The notes: generated from the letters alone by a model not told the origin. Shown: positions 16,853-24,756, counted from the first letter of the stretch. The stretch is DNA of 50,513 bases from Gammaproteobacteria bacterium HGW-Gammaproteobacteria-1 (GCA_002840095.1 PGZL01000003.1:223664-274176); one strand, 5' to 3'. A program made the numbers and translations.

Positions 16853-18061
16853 ATGATTAGGGTTGCAATACTTTTGATCGGTATAAGGGGTCTCACTGCA
16901 TTAGTGGTGTTTGTGGCGGATTTCTTGTCTGGACGATTGCTTGGGGTTGACGGGAAAGGCGTGCTTAACACGTTAATGATGCTGCCCGCGATGCTGGGGC
17001 TAGTGGCTGCTCTTGGGATGGATTTTATAGTAAATACGAGAGGGAAATCTGTGCCAGAAAAGGCGGCGAGTACCGCTATAGCGTCATTGCCAATAGCCTT
17101 CGCAGCAGCGATGTTTATTGTATTGCTCATATTGATGGTGGAGCCACTAAATAACCGTATAGTATCAATTCTTGATGACTGGGTGTCGGTAGGGATGTTT
17201 TTAGCCCTGGTTCCTTTGGAGGCATTCTTTTTGATCTTGGGGTTTTGGTTGCTTACTAAAGGCAAAGCCATTTTGTATTCAAGTCTTGTTGCACTAAGAA
17301 GAATATCAATATTGCCAATACTGTTACTTGGATATTTTGTGTATGACCGATTTGCAGAGGTTGAAATATTGGCGTTTTCTTTTACGTTAATGACAGTGAT
17401 TTTAGTTGGATTTATGCTTAGTCGAACACTGGCAGAAACGCGCAGTCCACTCGATGCGCACGATGTATGGCTTATGTTAAAGGAGGGGCTTGTCGCCTTT
17501 CCAGGGCGGGTTGCGGAACGCATAATACCTAGAGCGTCAATTGTCGTTCTTTTGTTTGTTGGGACTGCGGAAGATATAGGCATATTTGCGGCAGCACTGT
17601 TTTTGTCTGAAACTGTTTGGTTTGTATCTTCATCGGTCGCGTGGGTTTTGTTTGGTCGGCCAATGCGTGGCCGCGCTGCGCGCGTCGCTGGAAAGGTTCT
17701 TGCGGTAAGCGCGGCATTAGGAGGGCTGGTTCTTTTCTTTAACGAGGAACTGGTTAAATATACCTATGGGAGCGATTTTCTGCAGGTCGTTGAGTTGAAT
17801 GTATGGATAGTGCCAGGGGTTGCGGTGTTCTCTTTGGTGCACGTTATTACCCCATTGCTATTGGAAGCAAAGGTATCAAATCTTATTTCTATAATAAACG
17901 TTACAATTTTGATTGGAATTATTGTGGCAGGGGCGGTAGGCCACTCTATTGCTGGAGTGTGGGGGGTGGCGGTAGTTGTTGGCGTCGCGTACGTCATTTC
18001 ATCGCTATTGTATTTATTCGCCTACATCAATATTTCAAATCGCAAAGCCTTTGTCATTTAA
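16853..18061 (+). CDS. Wzx-type lipid-linked oligosaccharide flippase (MOP superfamily)
   Basis: A 402-residue, highly hydrophobic protein with about eleven to twelve membrane helices, beginning IRGLTALVVFVADFLSGRLL and LGVDGKGVLNTLMMLP, the entry seen in polysaccharide transporters of the MOP superfamily. It would flip undecaprenyl-linked repeat units to the periplasm. The 247-base gap upstream holds no recognised feature and no clear ribosome site. Pairing with the Wzy-like protein just downstream supports the call. AT-rich like its neighbours. Confidence 0.75.
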   Translation: MIRVAILLIGIRGLTALVVFVADFLSGRLLGVDGKGVLNTLMMLPAMLGLVAALGMDFIVNTRGKSVPEKAASTAIASLPIAFAAAMFIVLLILMVEPLNNRIVSILDDWVSVGMFLALVPLEAFFLILGFWLLTKGKAILYSSLVALRRISILPILLLGYFVYDRFAEVEILAFSFTLMTVILVGFMLSRTLAETRSPLDAHDVWLMLKEGLVAFPGRVAERIIPRASIVVLLFVGTAEDIGIFAAALFLSETVWFVSSSVAWVLFGRPMRGRAARVAGKVLAVSAALGGLVLFFNEELVKYTYGSDFLQVVELNVWIVPGVAVFSLVHVITPLLLEAKVSNLISIINVTILIGIIVAGAVGHSIAGVWGVAVVVGVAYVISSLLYLFAYINISNRKAFVI

Positions 18062-18112
18062 TTGGTCAGTGGAACAGCGTGACAAAAATACATTGAACTC
18101 AGAACCTATTTT

Positions 18113-19447
18113 GTGATTATTTTAATTTCTATCATTGCTATTTGCTTTATTGTGGCGTGTGCCGCTGTCGGTGTGCGTCAGGCTATTTTAGCCTTTGTGT
18201 TGTGTATCCCTCTATTTATGTATCAAAAATCGCTCTACATCACTACGACGTTTTTTGGATTTGAGGTGGTTCTGCTGACGCTTACAAAGGATTTTGCGGC
18301 ATTCTGCATTTTGCTAATTGTAATGCTTCGGTGGGTCGGTGATGGGCGGCTTTATCTTGATAAAGGGCAACGAAACTTACTAAGTTACATAGTGGTTATT
18401 ACGATTCTCTCTATGGTCTCATCGTTGTGGAATGATTTGACGCTAATGGAAGGGGTGGCAGGTCTGCGTGCAATGGTGTGGTTTCCACTGGTGGCAATAT
18501 TATTGTCGGGCTATTTGAAAAACAATGATACTGCACTGCGGTACACGCTACTATTTGCATGTGTAGTGATTGCGGTGATTGCGCTGTTACACAGATATGT
18601 GGATGGAGCATTACTTATACATGAAAAGATGAAGTTTATTTGGTTTGGCAAGGTTTTGGACTGGTTTACGGTTATGCCGGATGGGCGATTGCAAAGCATA
18701 ATGGCATCAGCGAATACCCTTGCGTACTTTATGGGGCTGGGGCTGTTGTTGCTATTCAGCTTTTTGCCTCGATTCTGGTATGCACGCACAATTTGGATGG
18801 GTGGGGTTTTGCTTGTTGGCGTCGTGCTAATTTATACGTCGAGTAGATCCGCGTTGCTGGCGTTGCTTGTATCTGTTACTTATTTGGCGGTAAAAACAAG
18901 CCGACGAATGGCTTTTGGGGTGGTCGTCTCGACGGTTGTATTGGCTGCTGTATTTATGTCAAACAACATGGATAGGGTTTATGACGCGTCGGACAATCCC
19001 AGGCTGGAAATTTGGAAAACGATATTGCTGGTGACTCTTCAACCGAGCAACGTAATTTTCGGAAACGGTGTTGGATCAATAGGAAAGTTTGGTTCGGAGC
19101 TGAAATACAGTGACGCCGCCGTTGATAATATCGACGAGCGTTTGGGTGGGCAGGATAGAGTTTTTTTTGTTGATAATTATTTTCTGCGTTTATTGTACGA
19201 GATGGGATTTGTTGGCTTTTCGGTCTGGGGTGTGGTGTTACTAAGGTCGCTTTCGGTGATTCGAGAGTTCTCTGCCGAGCAAGCATGGATGGGGGCGATC
19301 ATGTTGTTTGTCTTATGCGTATCACTATTTGGCGACAGTCTCGGTGCGTTCCCGTGGAATTATATGTTTTGGATATTTTTTGCTATTGGATTAAGGATGC
19401 GTCGTGATGCTGGCGCTAGCGAAACTCCTTTAGTTGTACGTCGTTAG
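18113..19447 (+). CDS. O-antigen/EPS polymerase or ligase family membrane protein (Wzy-like)
   Basis: A 444-residue membrane protein with about twelve helices and a large periplasmic loop late in the sequence. IYTSSRSALLALLVS (about residue 243) and NPRLEIWKTILLVTL (about 298) followed by FGNGVGSIG are typical of the Wzy_C/O-antigen ligase fold, whose loop carries the catalytic residues. In this block, next to Wzx and upstream of the WcaJ-type gene, it is best placed as the repeat-unit polymerase. It starts with GTG at 18113; no ATG fits the first helix better. Confidence 0.75.
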   Translation: MIILISIIAICFIVACAAVGVRQAILAFVLCIPLFMYQKSLYITTTFFGFEVVLLTLTKDFAAFCILLIVMLRWVGDGRLYLDKGQRNLLSYIVVITILSMVSSLWNDLTLMEGVAGLRAMVWFPLVAILLSGYLKNNDTALRYTLLFACVVIAVIALLHRYVDGALLIHEKMKFIWFGKVLDWFTVMPDGRLQSIMASANTLAYFMGLGLLLLFSFLPRFWYARTIWMGGVLLVGVVLIYTSSRSALLALLVSVTYLAVKTSRRMAFGVVVSTVVLAAVFMSNNMDRVYDASDNPRLEIWKTILLVTLQPSNVIFGNGVGSIGKFGSELKYSDAAVDNIDERLGGQDRVFFVDNYFLRLLYEMGFVGFSVWGVVLLRSLSVIREFSAEQAWMGAIMLFVLCVSLFGDSLGAFPWNYMFWIFFAIGLRMRRDAGASETPLVVRR

Positions 19448-19591
19448 TTTGGTCGTCGGCTCGCGTATTGGGCGTAATACTCAATTTTGTAAACAATATG
19501 AAAATCACAAATTGTGGAAGCGCCTTTCCCAGCACGTTCGATGATTTGTCTCGTTGGTGTGCTAAGCGTGCTTATATAGGGTTCGTTCTGA

Positions 19592-20986
19592 ATGAAATCC
19601 CGTGAGCTCCTCCGTGAATATTCGGGGTATCTTAATCTGGTAGCTCGGTTGCTAGATTTGTTGGGAGTATTATTCGGTGGGCTGCTAGCGTATTTGTGGC
19701 GATTCGGCAACCTTGATGTTATGGGTAGTTACCGTCTTGCCATGCTGTTGGGGTTGCTTACCGTTGCTGTCGTTTTTCCAGTCTTTGGTCTGTACAGGTC
19801 CTGGCGAGGCCGTGGACGATGGGTCCACGCGCAGACCATAGTACTAGCTTGGTGCACTGTGCTGGGTATATTGGTGGGGGTTGCCTATCTAACTAAATCA
19901 GGCGATCTCATCTCGCGCAAGTGGACGATAGCCTGGGGGCTTGCTGCCACCGGGGGGTTGCTGGCGATACGGTTTACCGTTTGGGGTATTTTGGGTTACT
20001 TGCGTCGGCATGGCCAAAATTTTCGTCGTATTGTTATTTACGGGGCGGGTGCGTTGGGATGTGATATTCGGCAACGCTTGCAAGAGGCAGCTTGGATTGG
20101 ATTGGAGGTGGTGGGTTTTTTTGATGACAATTCGGATATGCACGGCAAACTGTTGGCAGGGAAAGAGGTTTTAGGTGGGTTAGACCGTTTGGCGGACGTA
20201 GTACAAGCGACGTCAGTTGATGAGGTATGGATTGCCTTGCCGTTGCGAGAGGAAGTTAAGGTGCGGGATATTGTGCATGAATTGCGACACTCTTGCGTCA
20301 CCATCCGCTATGTGCCGGACATTTTTACGTTCCGTTTGCTTAATCACTCAATGACAGATATTGGTGGCTTCGCAGTACTCAATTTGACTGAAACACCTAT
20401 GCGTGGTGGAAATAGGTTCGTGAAGGCTGTTGAGGATAGAGTTCTGGCTGCAGTTATTTTGTTTTTGATTTCACCTCTGATGTTGGTTCTTGCCTTGGGC
20501 GTGAAACTTTCATCACCAGGGCCGGTGTTTTACAGGCAGGAACGTGTGGGCTGGAATGGCACTCCCTTCATGATGTTGAAATTTCGTTCTATGCCTGTGG
20601 ATGTAGAAAATGGCGGTGTGCAATGGGGCGGCTCCCAAGGTAAGACCAATACAAGGTTCGGTGCGTTTATCCGGAAAACAAGCCTCGATGAATTGCCGCA
20701 ATTTTTGAACGTGCTCCGAGGTGACATGTCGATCGTTGGTCCGCGCCCTGAGCGAACGATTTTCGTCGAGAAGTTCAAAGAGGAAATACCGGATTATATG
20801 AAGAAGCATTTGGTAAAGGCGGGGATCACTGGTTGGGCGCAGATTAATGGCTGGCGTGGCGATACAGATTTGAATAAGCGTATTGAGTACGACTTGTACT
20901 ACATCGAGCATTGGTCTCTGGGGTTTGATTTGAAGATCATATTTTTGACGATCTTCAGAGGGTTTGTTAATAAGAACGCGTATTAA
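19592..20986 (+). CDS. Polyprenyl-phosphate sugar-1-phosphate transferase, WcaJ/PssY type
   Basis: The initiating enzyme of a Wzx/Wzy-type polysaccharide: it places a hexose-1-phosphate on undecaprenyl phosphate. The 464-residue protein has the long-form topology: four N-terminal helices, a CoA-binding-like domain (VIYGAGALGCDIRQRL, about 149-164), a fifth hydrophobic segment (AAVILFLISPLMLVLALGVK), and the catalytic domain with FYRQERVGWNG, MLKFRSM, TSLDELPQFLNVLRGDMS and GPRPE, ending GITGWAQINGWRGDT. Glucose is the commonest substrate of the type. Composition is AT-rich but less so than the genes before it. A heptamer array begins five bases after the stop. Confidence 0.9.
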   Translation: MKSRELLREYSGYLNLVARLLDLLGVLFGGLLAYLWRFGNLDVMGSYRLAMLLGLLTVAVVFPVFGLYRSWRGRGRWVHAQTIVLAWCTVLGILVGVAYLTKSGDLISRKWTIAWGLAATGGLLAIRFTVWGILGYLRRHGQNFRRIVIYGAGALGCDIRQRLQEAAWIGLEVVGFFDDNSDMHGKLLAGKEVLGGLDRLADVVQATSVDEVWIALPLREEVKVRDIVHELRHSCVTIRYVPDIFTFRLLNHSMTDIGGFAVLNLTETPMRGGNRFVKAVEDRVLAAVILFLISPLMLVLALGVKLSSPGPVFYRQERVGWNGTPFMMLKFRSMPVDVENGGVQWGGSQGKTNTRFGAFIRKTSLDELPQFLNVLRGDMSIVGPRPERTIFVEKFKEEIPDYMKKHLVKAGITGWAQINGWRGDTDLNKRIEYDLYYIEHWSLGFDLKIIFLTIFRGFVNKNAY

Positions 20987-20990
20987 GAAA

Positions 20991-21129
20991 AGCGGGTTCA
21001 GGGTTCAGGTTAAAAGCGGGTTCAAGGTTCAGGGTTCAGGGAGCAGGTTAAAGGCGGGTTCGGGGTTCAGGTGGAAATCGGGCTTAAGGGTTAGGGTTCA
21101 GGGTTCAGGGTGCAAGTTAAAAGCGGGTA
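20991..21129 (+). repeat. TTCAGGG heptamer array 1
   Basis: Tandem and imperfect GTTCAGG units with interspersed longer words (AGCGGGTTCAGG, CAGGTTAAAAGCGGG) run from just after the WcaJ-type gene to about ten bases before galE. There are no spacers of uniform length. Confidence 0.9.
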
Positions 21130-21138
21130 CGACGTTTG

Positions 21139-22116
21139 ATGAAAATATTGGTTGTCGGCGGCGCAGGGTATATCGGCTCGCATATGGTGAAGATGCTGCT
21201 GGGCGCCGGGCATCAGGTGGTGACGCTGGACAGCCTGATCGGCGGCTATCGGGATGCTGTGTTGGGCGGTGAGTTTGTGTTGGGGGATTTGGCCGACACG
21301 GCTTTGCTGGATGATTTGTTTCGGCGGCATCGCTTTGACGGGGTGATGCACTTCGCCTCATTCATTCAGGTGGGGGAGTCGGTGCGGGAACCCGCCAGGT
21401 ATTATCGTAATAACGTCACTAATACGCAGAATCTGCTGGAAGCCATGGTGGCGCATGGCGTACGTAATTTCATTTTCTCTTCTACGGCGGCCATTTTCGG
21501 CGAGCCGCGTTACACCCCCATCGATGAGAAACATCCTGCGGCCCCCATCAATCCCTATGGGCACAGCAAGTTGATGGTTGAGCAGATGTTGGCCGATTTT
21601 GATTCGGCCTACGGCTTGAAGTCGGTTTGCCTGCGGTATTTCAATGCGGCGGGAGCTGATCCCGACGGCGAACTGGGCGAGCGGCATGAGCCTGAGTCGC
21701 ATCTGATTCCTTTGATTCTGCAGGCCGCATCCGGCCGGCGCGAGGCAATCTCGGTATTCGGTCGTGACTATCCGACGGTGGACGGTACCTGTATTCGCGA
21801 TTACATACACATTGTCGATTTATGCGACGCGCATATGCTGGCACTGGAACAGCTGGCCGCGGGCGGTGAAAGCGCTGCCTTTAACCTGGGCAACGGCAAC
21901 GGATATTCGGTGCAACAGGTGATCGATGTGGCGGAACGGGTCAGTGGACGCTCTATCAAGGTTATCGAGGCGCCACGCCGGGCTGGCGATTCTGCGGTGC
22001 TGGTGGCGGATTCGACGCTGGCGCGCCGGGTATTGGGCTGGCAGCCACGCTTCGGGGATTTGGAGACCATTGTTGGGCACGCCTGGGCATGGGAGTTGAA
22101 AAACGGGTTCAGGTGA
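21139..22116 (+). CDS. galE: UDP-glucose 4-epimerase
   Basis: GalE interconverts UDP-glucose and UDP-galactose. The 325-residue short-chain dehydrogenase has the NAD motif GGAGYIGSH (7-15), the substrate loop SFIQVGESV, catalytic SSTAAIFGEP with S124-type serine region, and Y140/K144 in NPYGHSK; the C-terminal LGWQPRF is typical. The ATG follows closely on heptamer array 1 with no good ribosome site. The last residues (KNGFR) and stop codon are already encoded by heptamer array 2, so the original C-terminus has been replaced. GC content is high again, unlike the block just upstream. Confidence 0.93.
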   Translation: MKILVVGGAGYIGSHMVKMLLGAGHQVVTLDSLIGGYRDAVLGGEFVLGDLADTALLDDLFRRHRFDGVMHFASFIQVGESVREPARYYRNNVTNTQNLLEAMVAHGVRNFIFSSTAAIFGEPRYTPIDEKHPAAPINPYGHSKLMVEQMLADFDSAYGLKSVCLRYFNAAGADPDGELGERHEPESHLIPLILQAASGRREAISVFGRDYPTVDGTCIRDYIHIVDLCDAHMLALEQLAAGGESAAFNLGNGNGYSVQQVIDVAERVSGRSIKVIEAPRRAGDSAVLVADSTLARRVLGWQPRFGDLETIVGHAWAWELKNGFR

Positions 22117-22248
22117 AAGTCGGGTTCAGGGTTCAGGGTTCAAGGGTTCAAGGGTTCAAGGGTTCAAGGGTTCAAGGGTTCAAGGGTCAAGGTTCAAGGG
22201 TCAAGGGTCAAGGGTCAAGGGTCAAGGGTCAAGGTGCAGGTTGCAGGG
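22101..22248 (+). repeat. TTCAGGG heptamer array 2
   Basis: Starts within the galE 3' end. The unit changes along the array from GTTCAGG to GTTCAAG to GTCAAGG, forming blocks of identical units, which suggests recent local expansion. Confidence 0.9.
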
Positions 22249-22251
22249 GGG

Positions 22252-22356
22252 CTGTTACTCGCTTTTTTAACCGATGCTCATGATGTCTATGTTCGAAACC
22301 CTCATTATTTGCTTGAGCTTTCGGATATCGCTGACAGATTTAGGGATAAATTCTAG
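22252..22356 (+). pseudogene. Possible 5'-truncated gene remnant
   Basis: Directly after heptamer array 2 an open frame without a start codon reads LLLAFLTDAHDVYVRNP then HYLLELSDIADRFRDKF before a TAG. The composition is protein-like and the frame ends four bases before the next ATG, as in an operon. It looks like the C-terminal 34 residues of a gene whose front was removed at the array. Family not recognised; it may be chance. Confidence 0.35.
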
Positions 22357-22365
22357 GAGATGAAA

Positions 22366-22638
22366 ATGAGCATTAGTCTTGGCTGGAAAAAGGGTATCCC
22401 AAGTAAGGACGGTCTCTATTTTGTTGCCGTGAAGCTCGGTGAAGCTGCTGGAACATATGACTTCCAGCATTGGAATGGCGAAGCATGGGAATCATTGGAT
22501 TTTGGTCATGTAATCGCATTTGTAAGCATACAAGACCTCAAGAACGCTCTAGACATAAAGTGGCCAGAGGACTCTGATATCGTTTACAAGTCTAAGGAAT
22601 TGTCAGGTGATGATTCCGAGCTCTGGAGTGAAGGTTAA
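22366..22638 (+). CDS. Hypothetical small protein
   Basis: A 90-residue soluble, acidic protein with no signal peptide or membrane helix. Trp and aromatic residues are frequent (SLGWKKGIPSKDGLYFVAVK, FQHWNGEAWESL), faintly like the small phage/accessory proteins that carry W-x-x-G-x-W motifs, but no family is claimed. AGGAG six bases upstream favours ATG 22366 over 22360. It follows the truncated remnant immediately and ends at a degenerate heptamer stretch. AT-richer than galE. Confidence 0.6.
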   Translation: MSISLGWKKGIPSKDGLYFVAVKLGEAAGTYDFQHWNGEAWESLDFGHVIAFVSIQDLKNALDIKWPEDSDIVYKSKELSGDDSELWSEG

Positions 22639-22707
22639 GGGTTTAGGGGCATTCTGCAAGAAAGGGACTATCCGGCGGGAAAGGTTTTCGTCCAGCAGGA
22701 GCTTCAT
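22603..22707 (-). pseudogene. Truncated DUF5615 PIN-like toxin
   Basis: Starting at an ATG that overlaps the antitoxin stop by four bases (ATGA), the frame reads MKLLLDENLSRRIVPFLQ, the typical N-terminus of DUF5615 PIN-like toxins with the first catalytic aspartate (D6). The similarity then ends near position 22650 at a degenerate AAGGGTTTAGGGG stretch, and the frame stops after 34 residues, running antisense into the small hypothetical gene. The remaining catalytic core (about 80 residues) is missing. Confidence 0.8.
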
Positions 22708-22931
22708 ACTGCATGTAATTCGCCGATGTGTCGCTCGCGATCCGTGGCAAATGCCAGGCATGCCTGGATATCTTCCAGTGCAAGTTCTGGGAAGTCGGCG
22801 ACTATTTCTTCCGGTGTTACACCTTCCGCCAGCTGGTCCAGGACATCATATACGGTGATTCGCAGCCCGCGGATACAGGGTTTTCCACCCCGTTTGCCGG
22901 GTTCAACAGTAATGTATTTGCGATAGTCCAT
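22704..22931 (-). CDS. DUF433 family antitoxin
   Basis: A 75-residue protein with the DUF433 core: YRKYITVEPGKRGGKPCIRG, ITVYDVLDQLAEGVTPEEI, then DFPELALEDIQACLAFA, a helix-turn-helix-like fold known as the antitoxin partner of DUF5615 toxins. AGGGAA precedes the ATG at 22931; an upstream ATG at 22961 is less likely. Its toxin partner is reduced to a stub, so the antitoxin is now an orphan, perhaps kept as protection against related toxins or simply not yet lost. Confidence 0.85.
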   Translation of the reverse strand: MDYRKYITVEPGKRGGKPCIRGLRITVYDVLDQLAEGVTPEEIVADFPELALEDIQACLAFATDRERHIGELHAV

Positions 22932-23000
22932 TGGGGTATTCCCTAGGGCGTTGAAATGCAATGAGGCTAGTCTGGTGGGGCTTGGCCGTCAACATTGAAT

Positions 23001-23225
23001 TCGGGTTCAAGGTTCAGGGTTCAGGGTTCAGGGGGCAGGTCAAAAGCGGGTTCAGGGTACAAGGTGCAGGTTAACGGCGGGTATAAAAGCGGGCTCAGGG
23101 TTCAGGGTTCAGGGTTCAGGGGGCAGGTTAAAAACGGGTTCAGGTAAAAGTGGGTTCAAGGGACAGGGTTCAGGTGAAGGCGGGTACAGGGAGTTTTTTT
23201 TACTTGAACCCTGAGCCTTGAGCCC
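23001..23225 (+). repeat. TTCAGGG heptamer array 3 with a terminal inverted piece
   Basis: Array of GGTTCAGG and GGGGCAGGTTAAAAGCGGG words to about 23190, a T7 run, then CTTGAACCCTGAGCCTTGAG at 23203-23222 in the opposite sense. The inverted piece can pair back on the array. It lies immediately upstream of the S23-type gene and fills the 22932-23247 gap. Confidence 0.88.
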
Positions 23226-23247
23226 GATTTTATCCAGGGAGGGAGTT

Positions 23248-23595
23248 ATGGCTCGATTTGAGGAGCTTGATGTTTGGAAGAAGTCGGCGCGGTTGAGTGC
23301 TGATATTTACAAGGCGCTGGTTTCGTTGAAGGACTATGGGTTTCGTGACCAGATAACCCGTTCGGGGTTGTCAATACCATCGAATATCGCCGAGGGGTAT
23401 GAACGGGAGTCGCCCAGGGAGATCGCTAATTTTCTGAATTATGCCAAGGGTTCTGCCGGTGAGTTACGCACCCAGATTTATATCGGGGTTGATATCGGAT
23501 ACATCAGCGTAGAGCACGGTAAGTTGTGGCTTGGGGAGGTCGAGTCCGTTTCCAAGATGCTGCATGCGCTGATCCGTAGTGTTAAAAAACGGTAA
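23248..23595 (+). CDS. Four-helix bundle protein (S23 / rRNA intervening-sequence family)
   Basis: A 115-residue all-helical protein of the family first found inside 23S rRNA intervening sequences (TIGR02436-like). Signatures visible: FEELDVWKKSARLSADIYKA, the GFRDQITRSGLSIPSNIAEG signature and YAKGSAGELRTQI. It forms oligomeric four-helix bundles in structures; its cellular role is unknown. GGAGGGAG just upstream of ATG 23248 sets the start. It is flanked on both sides by heptamer arrays, each with an inverted terminal piece, so it looks like a mobile or passenger cassette rather than part of the glycan operon. Confidence 0.88.
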   Translation: MARFEELDVWKKSARLSADIYKALVSLKDYGFRDQITRSGLSIPSNIAEGYERESPREIANFLNYAKGSAGELRTQIYIGVDIGYISVEHGKLWLGEVESVSKMLHALIRSVKKR

Positions 23596-23596
23596 A

Positions 23597-23908
23597 GCAG
23601 GGTTCAGGGTACAAGGTACAAGGGGCAGGTTAAAAGCGGGTGCAGGGTTCAAGGTACAAGGGGCAGGTGAAAAGCGGGTATAAAGCGGGCTCAAGGTTCA
23701 GGGTACAAGGGGCAGGTTAAAAGCGGGTATAGAAGCGGGTTCAGGGTTCAGGGTTCAAGGGGCAGGTTAAAAGCGGGTATAGAAGCGGGTGCAGGGTTCA
23801 GGGTTCAGGGTTCAGGGTTCAGGGTACATGGGGCAGGTTAAAAGCGGGGCAGGGGTAGGTTGACGGGATGTTTTTTCTTGAACCCTGAACCTTGTGCCCT
23901 GAACCTGC
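23597..23908 (+). repeat. TTCAGGG heptamer array 4 with higher-order units and inverted end
   Basis: Beside the simple heptamer, a longer unit (GGGGCAGGTTAAAAGCGGGT followed by ATAGAAGCGGG and a few heptamers) recurs about five times. After a T6 run the sense flips to CTTGAACCCTGAACCTTGTG at 23878-23908, mirroring the end of array 3. The remainder of the gap to 24106 has a short open frame containing ALFIHIDDLCVDMYG, which vaguely recalls transposase N-termini, but nothing firm. Confidence 0.88.
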
Positions 23909-24106
23909 CTTATATTCCTGAGCCCTTCTCTGCATTATTCATACATATTGACGATTTGTGTGTGGATATGTATGGAACACCCATGTTAGAGCGATTTCTT
24001 TCCCATACTGTGCTGCGGCGGGAATGGGGGGAGGCACTTTGTTTGGTACTTTGGGGTAGACAGGTTATCGTTGATTTGTCTTTCTGCGAAAGATGCTAAT
24101 GTTGCC

Positions 24107-24343
24107 ATGGATTCCCTTCTTGAGCAGATCATTGCCGATTTCCAAAAGCGGCCACTGCCGCAGCTCACTCGTCGTGCGGCCAAATTGCCTGGGCTTTCCG
24201 GCAAGATTGACACTGTTATTGGTATGCGCAGGACACCAGGAAGCGGCCATGTGGTGGTCTTACCAGGCCAAAGAAACCTGCATCTACAGCGTGTAAATAC
24301 ACGCTTGACATCCACTGTCTATTCATACATCTTTAGCCATTAA
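24107..24343 (+). pseudogene. Truncated AAA+ ATPase (AAA_14/DUF4143-type) N-terminus
   Basis: The first 42 residues (MDSLLEQIIADFQKRPLPQL then GKIDTVIGMRR) match the start of the DUF4143/AAA_14 ATPases, where GMRR is followed by the Walker A SGKT. Here it is followed by TPGSGHVVV and the frame ends after 78 residues without Walker A, Walker B or the DUF4143 domain. It is therefore a broken gene, cut or scrambled at the nucleotide-binding loop. Similarity judged by eye. Confidence 0.6.
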
Positions 24344-24344
24344 G

Positions 24345-24500
24345 AAAAAGCGCCACCCGGCGGTGCGGCAAACACCATCCGGGCGGCTAACCCCAAGACT
24401 GACTGAAGCAGAACTTGGGGCTGCGCGAGAGTATATCACCGGGTCCGGCCTTGGCTGGACCCCGGCTCGTCGAGCGGCCCCGTAAATCGGGGCCGTTTTC
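24345..24500 (+). ncRNA. Structured RNA candidate with four hairpins, possibly C4-like
   Basis: Four stems follow each other: CCCGG...CCGGG with inner GGTG/CACC (about 24356-24384), CCCCAAG/CTTGGGG (24391-24420), GGGTCC/GGACCC (24441-24462) and CGGCCCCG/CGGGGCCG with trailing TTTTC (24475-24499), the last an intrinsic terminator. It directly precedes a small gene with a very strong ribosome site. Phage C4 antisense RNAs lie in this position before ash/icd-type genes, so a C4-like element is plausible; this is an impression, not a match that could be tested here. Confidence 0.45.
24475..24499 (+). terminator. Intrinsic terminator
   Basis: Eight-base perfect stem CGGCCCCG/CGGGGCCG with loop TAAAT, followed by TTTTC. 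It ends the structured region upstream of the small gene at 24533. Confidence 0.65.
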
Positions 24501-24532
24501 GTTTGCGGCCCCACATTGAGCCAGGAGGGCTT

Positions 24533-24748
24533 ATGAACGGGACCGCCGATCGTAGTGGAGTTATTTTTTTTGATCCCCTTTCCCTGTGGGGGGGGCAATA
24601 CGCCGGGGAGCGGGGATCTATCCATACCCAGATCCGCAGCCTGCGGCCTTTAGTCCCCACGCCCCCACAGCCATTCCCTCCACCGTTATGCAGTCCTGCC
24701 CGCACGGGGCCTGTCGCCTGTAGATTGCCCATCGGCATTCGCCGTTAA
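24533..24748 (+). CDS. Small hypothetical protein (Ash/Icd-like?)
   Basis: A 71-residue frame preceded by the near-ideal ribosome site CCAGGAGGGC five bases before its ATG. The product is rich in Pro, Gly and Arg (PLVPTPPQPFPPPLC) and ends SPARTGPVACRLPIGIRR, a C-terminal word that recalls small Ash/Icd-type proteins of prophages; no fold is evident. It ends eight bases before the XRE gene and may be translated mainly to control that gene. Confidence 0.4.
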   Translation: MNGTADRSGVIFFDPLSLWGGQYAGERGSIHTQIRSLRPLVPTPPQPFPPPLCSPARTGPVACRLPIGIRR

Positions 24749-24756
24749 CTGCCGTC

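Noticed and set aside
20991-23908. Heptamer arrays as a CRISPR array
   Set aside because: Units are 7 bp, contiguous and drifting in sequence, with no spacers of uniform length and no cas genes in the window.
23910-24100. Transposase remnant (ALFIHIDDLCVDMYG)
   Set aside because: Only a short, vague resemblance to insertion-sequence N-termini; no terminal repeats or further domain, so not called.
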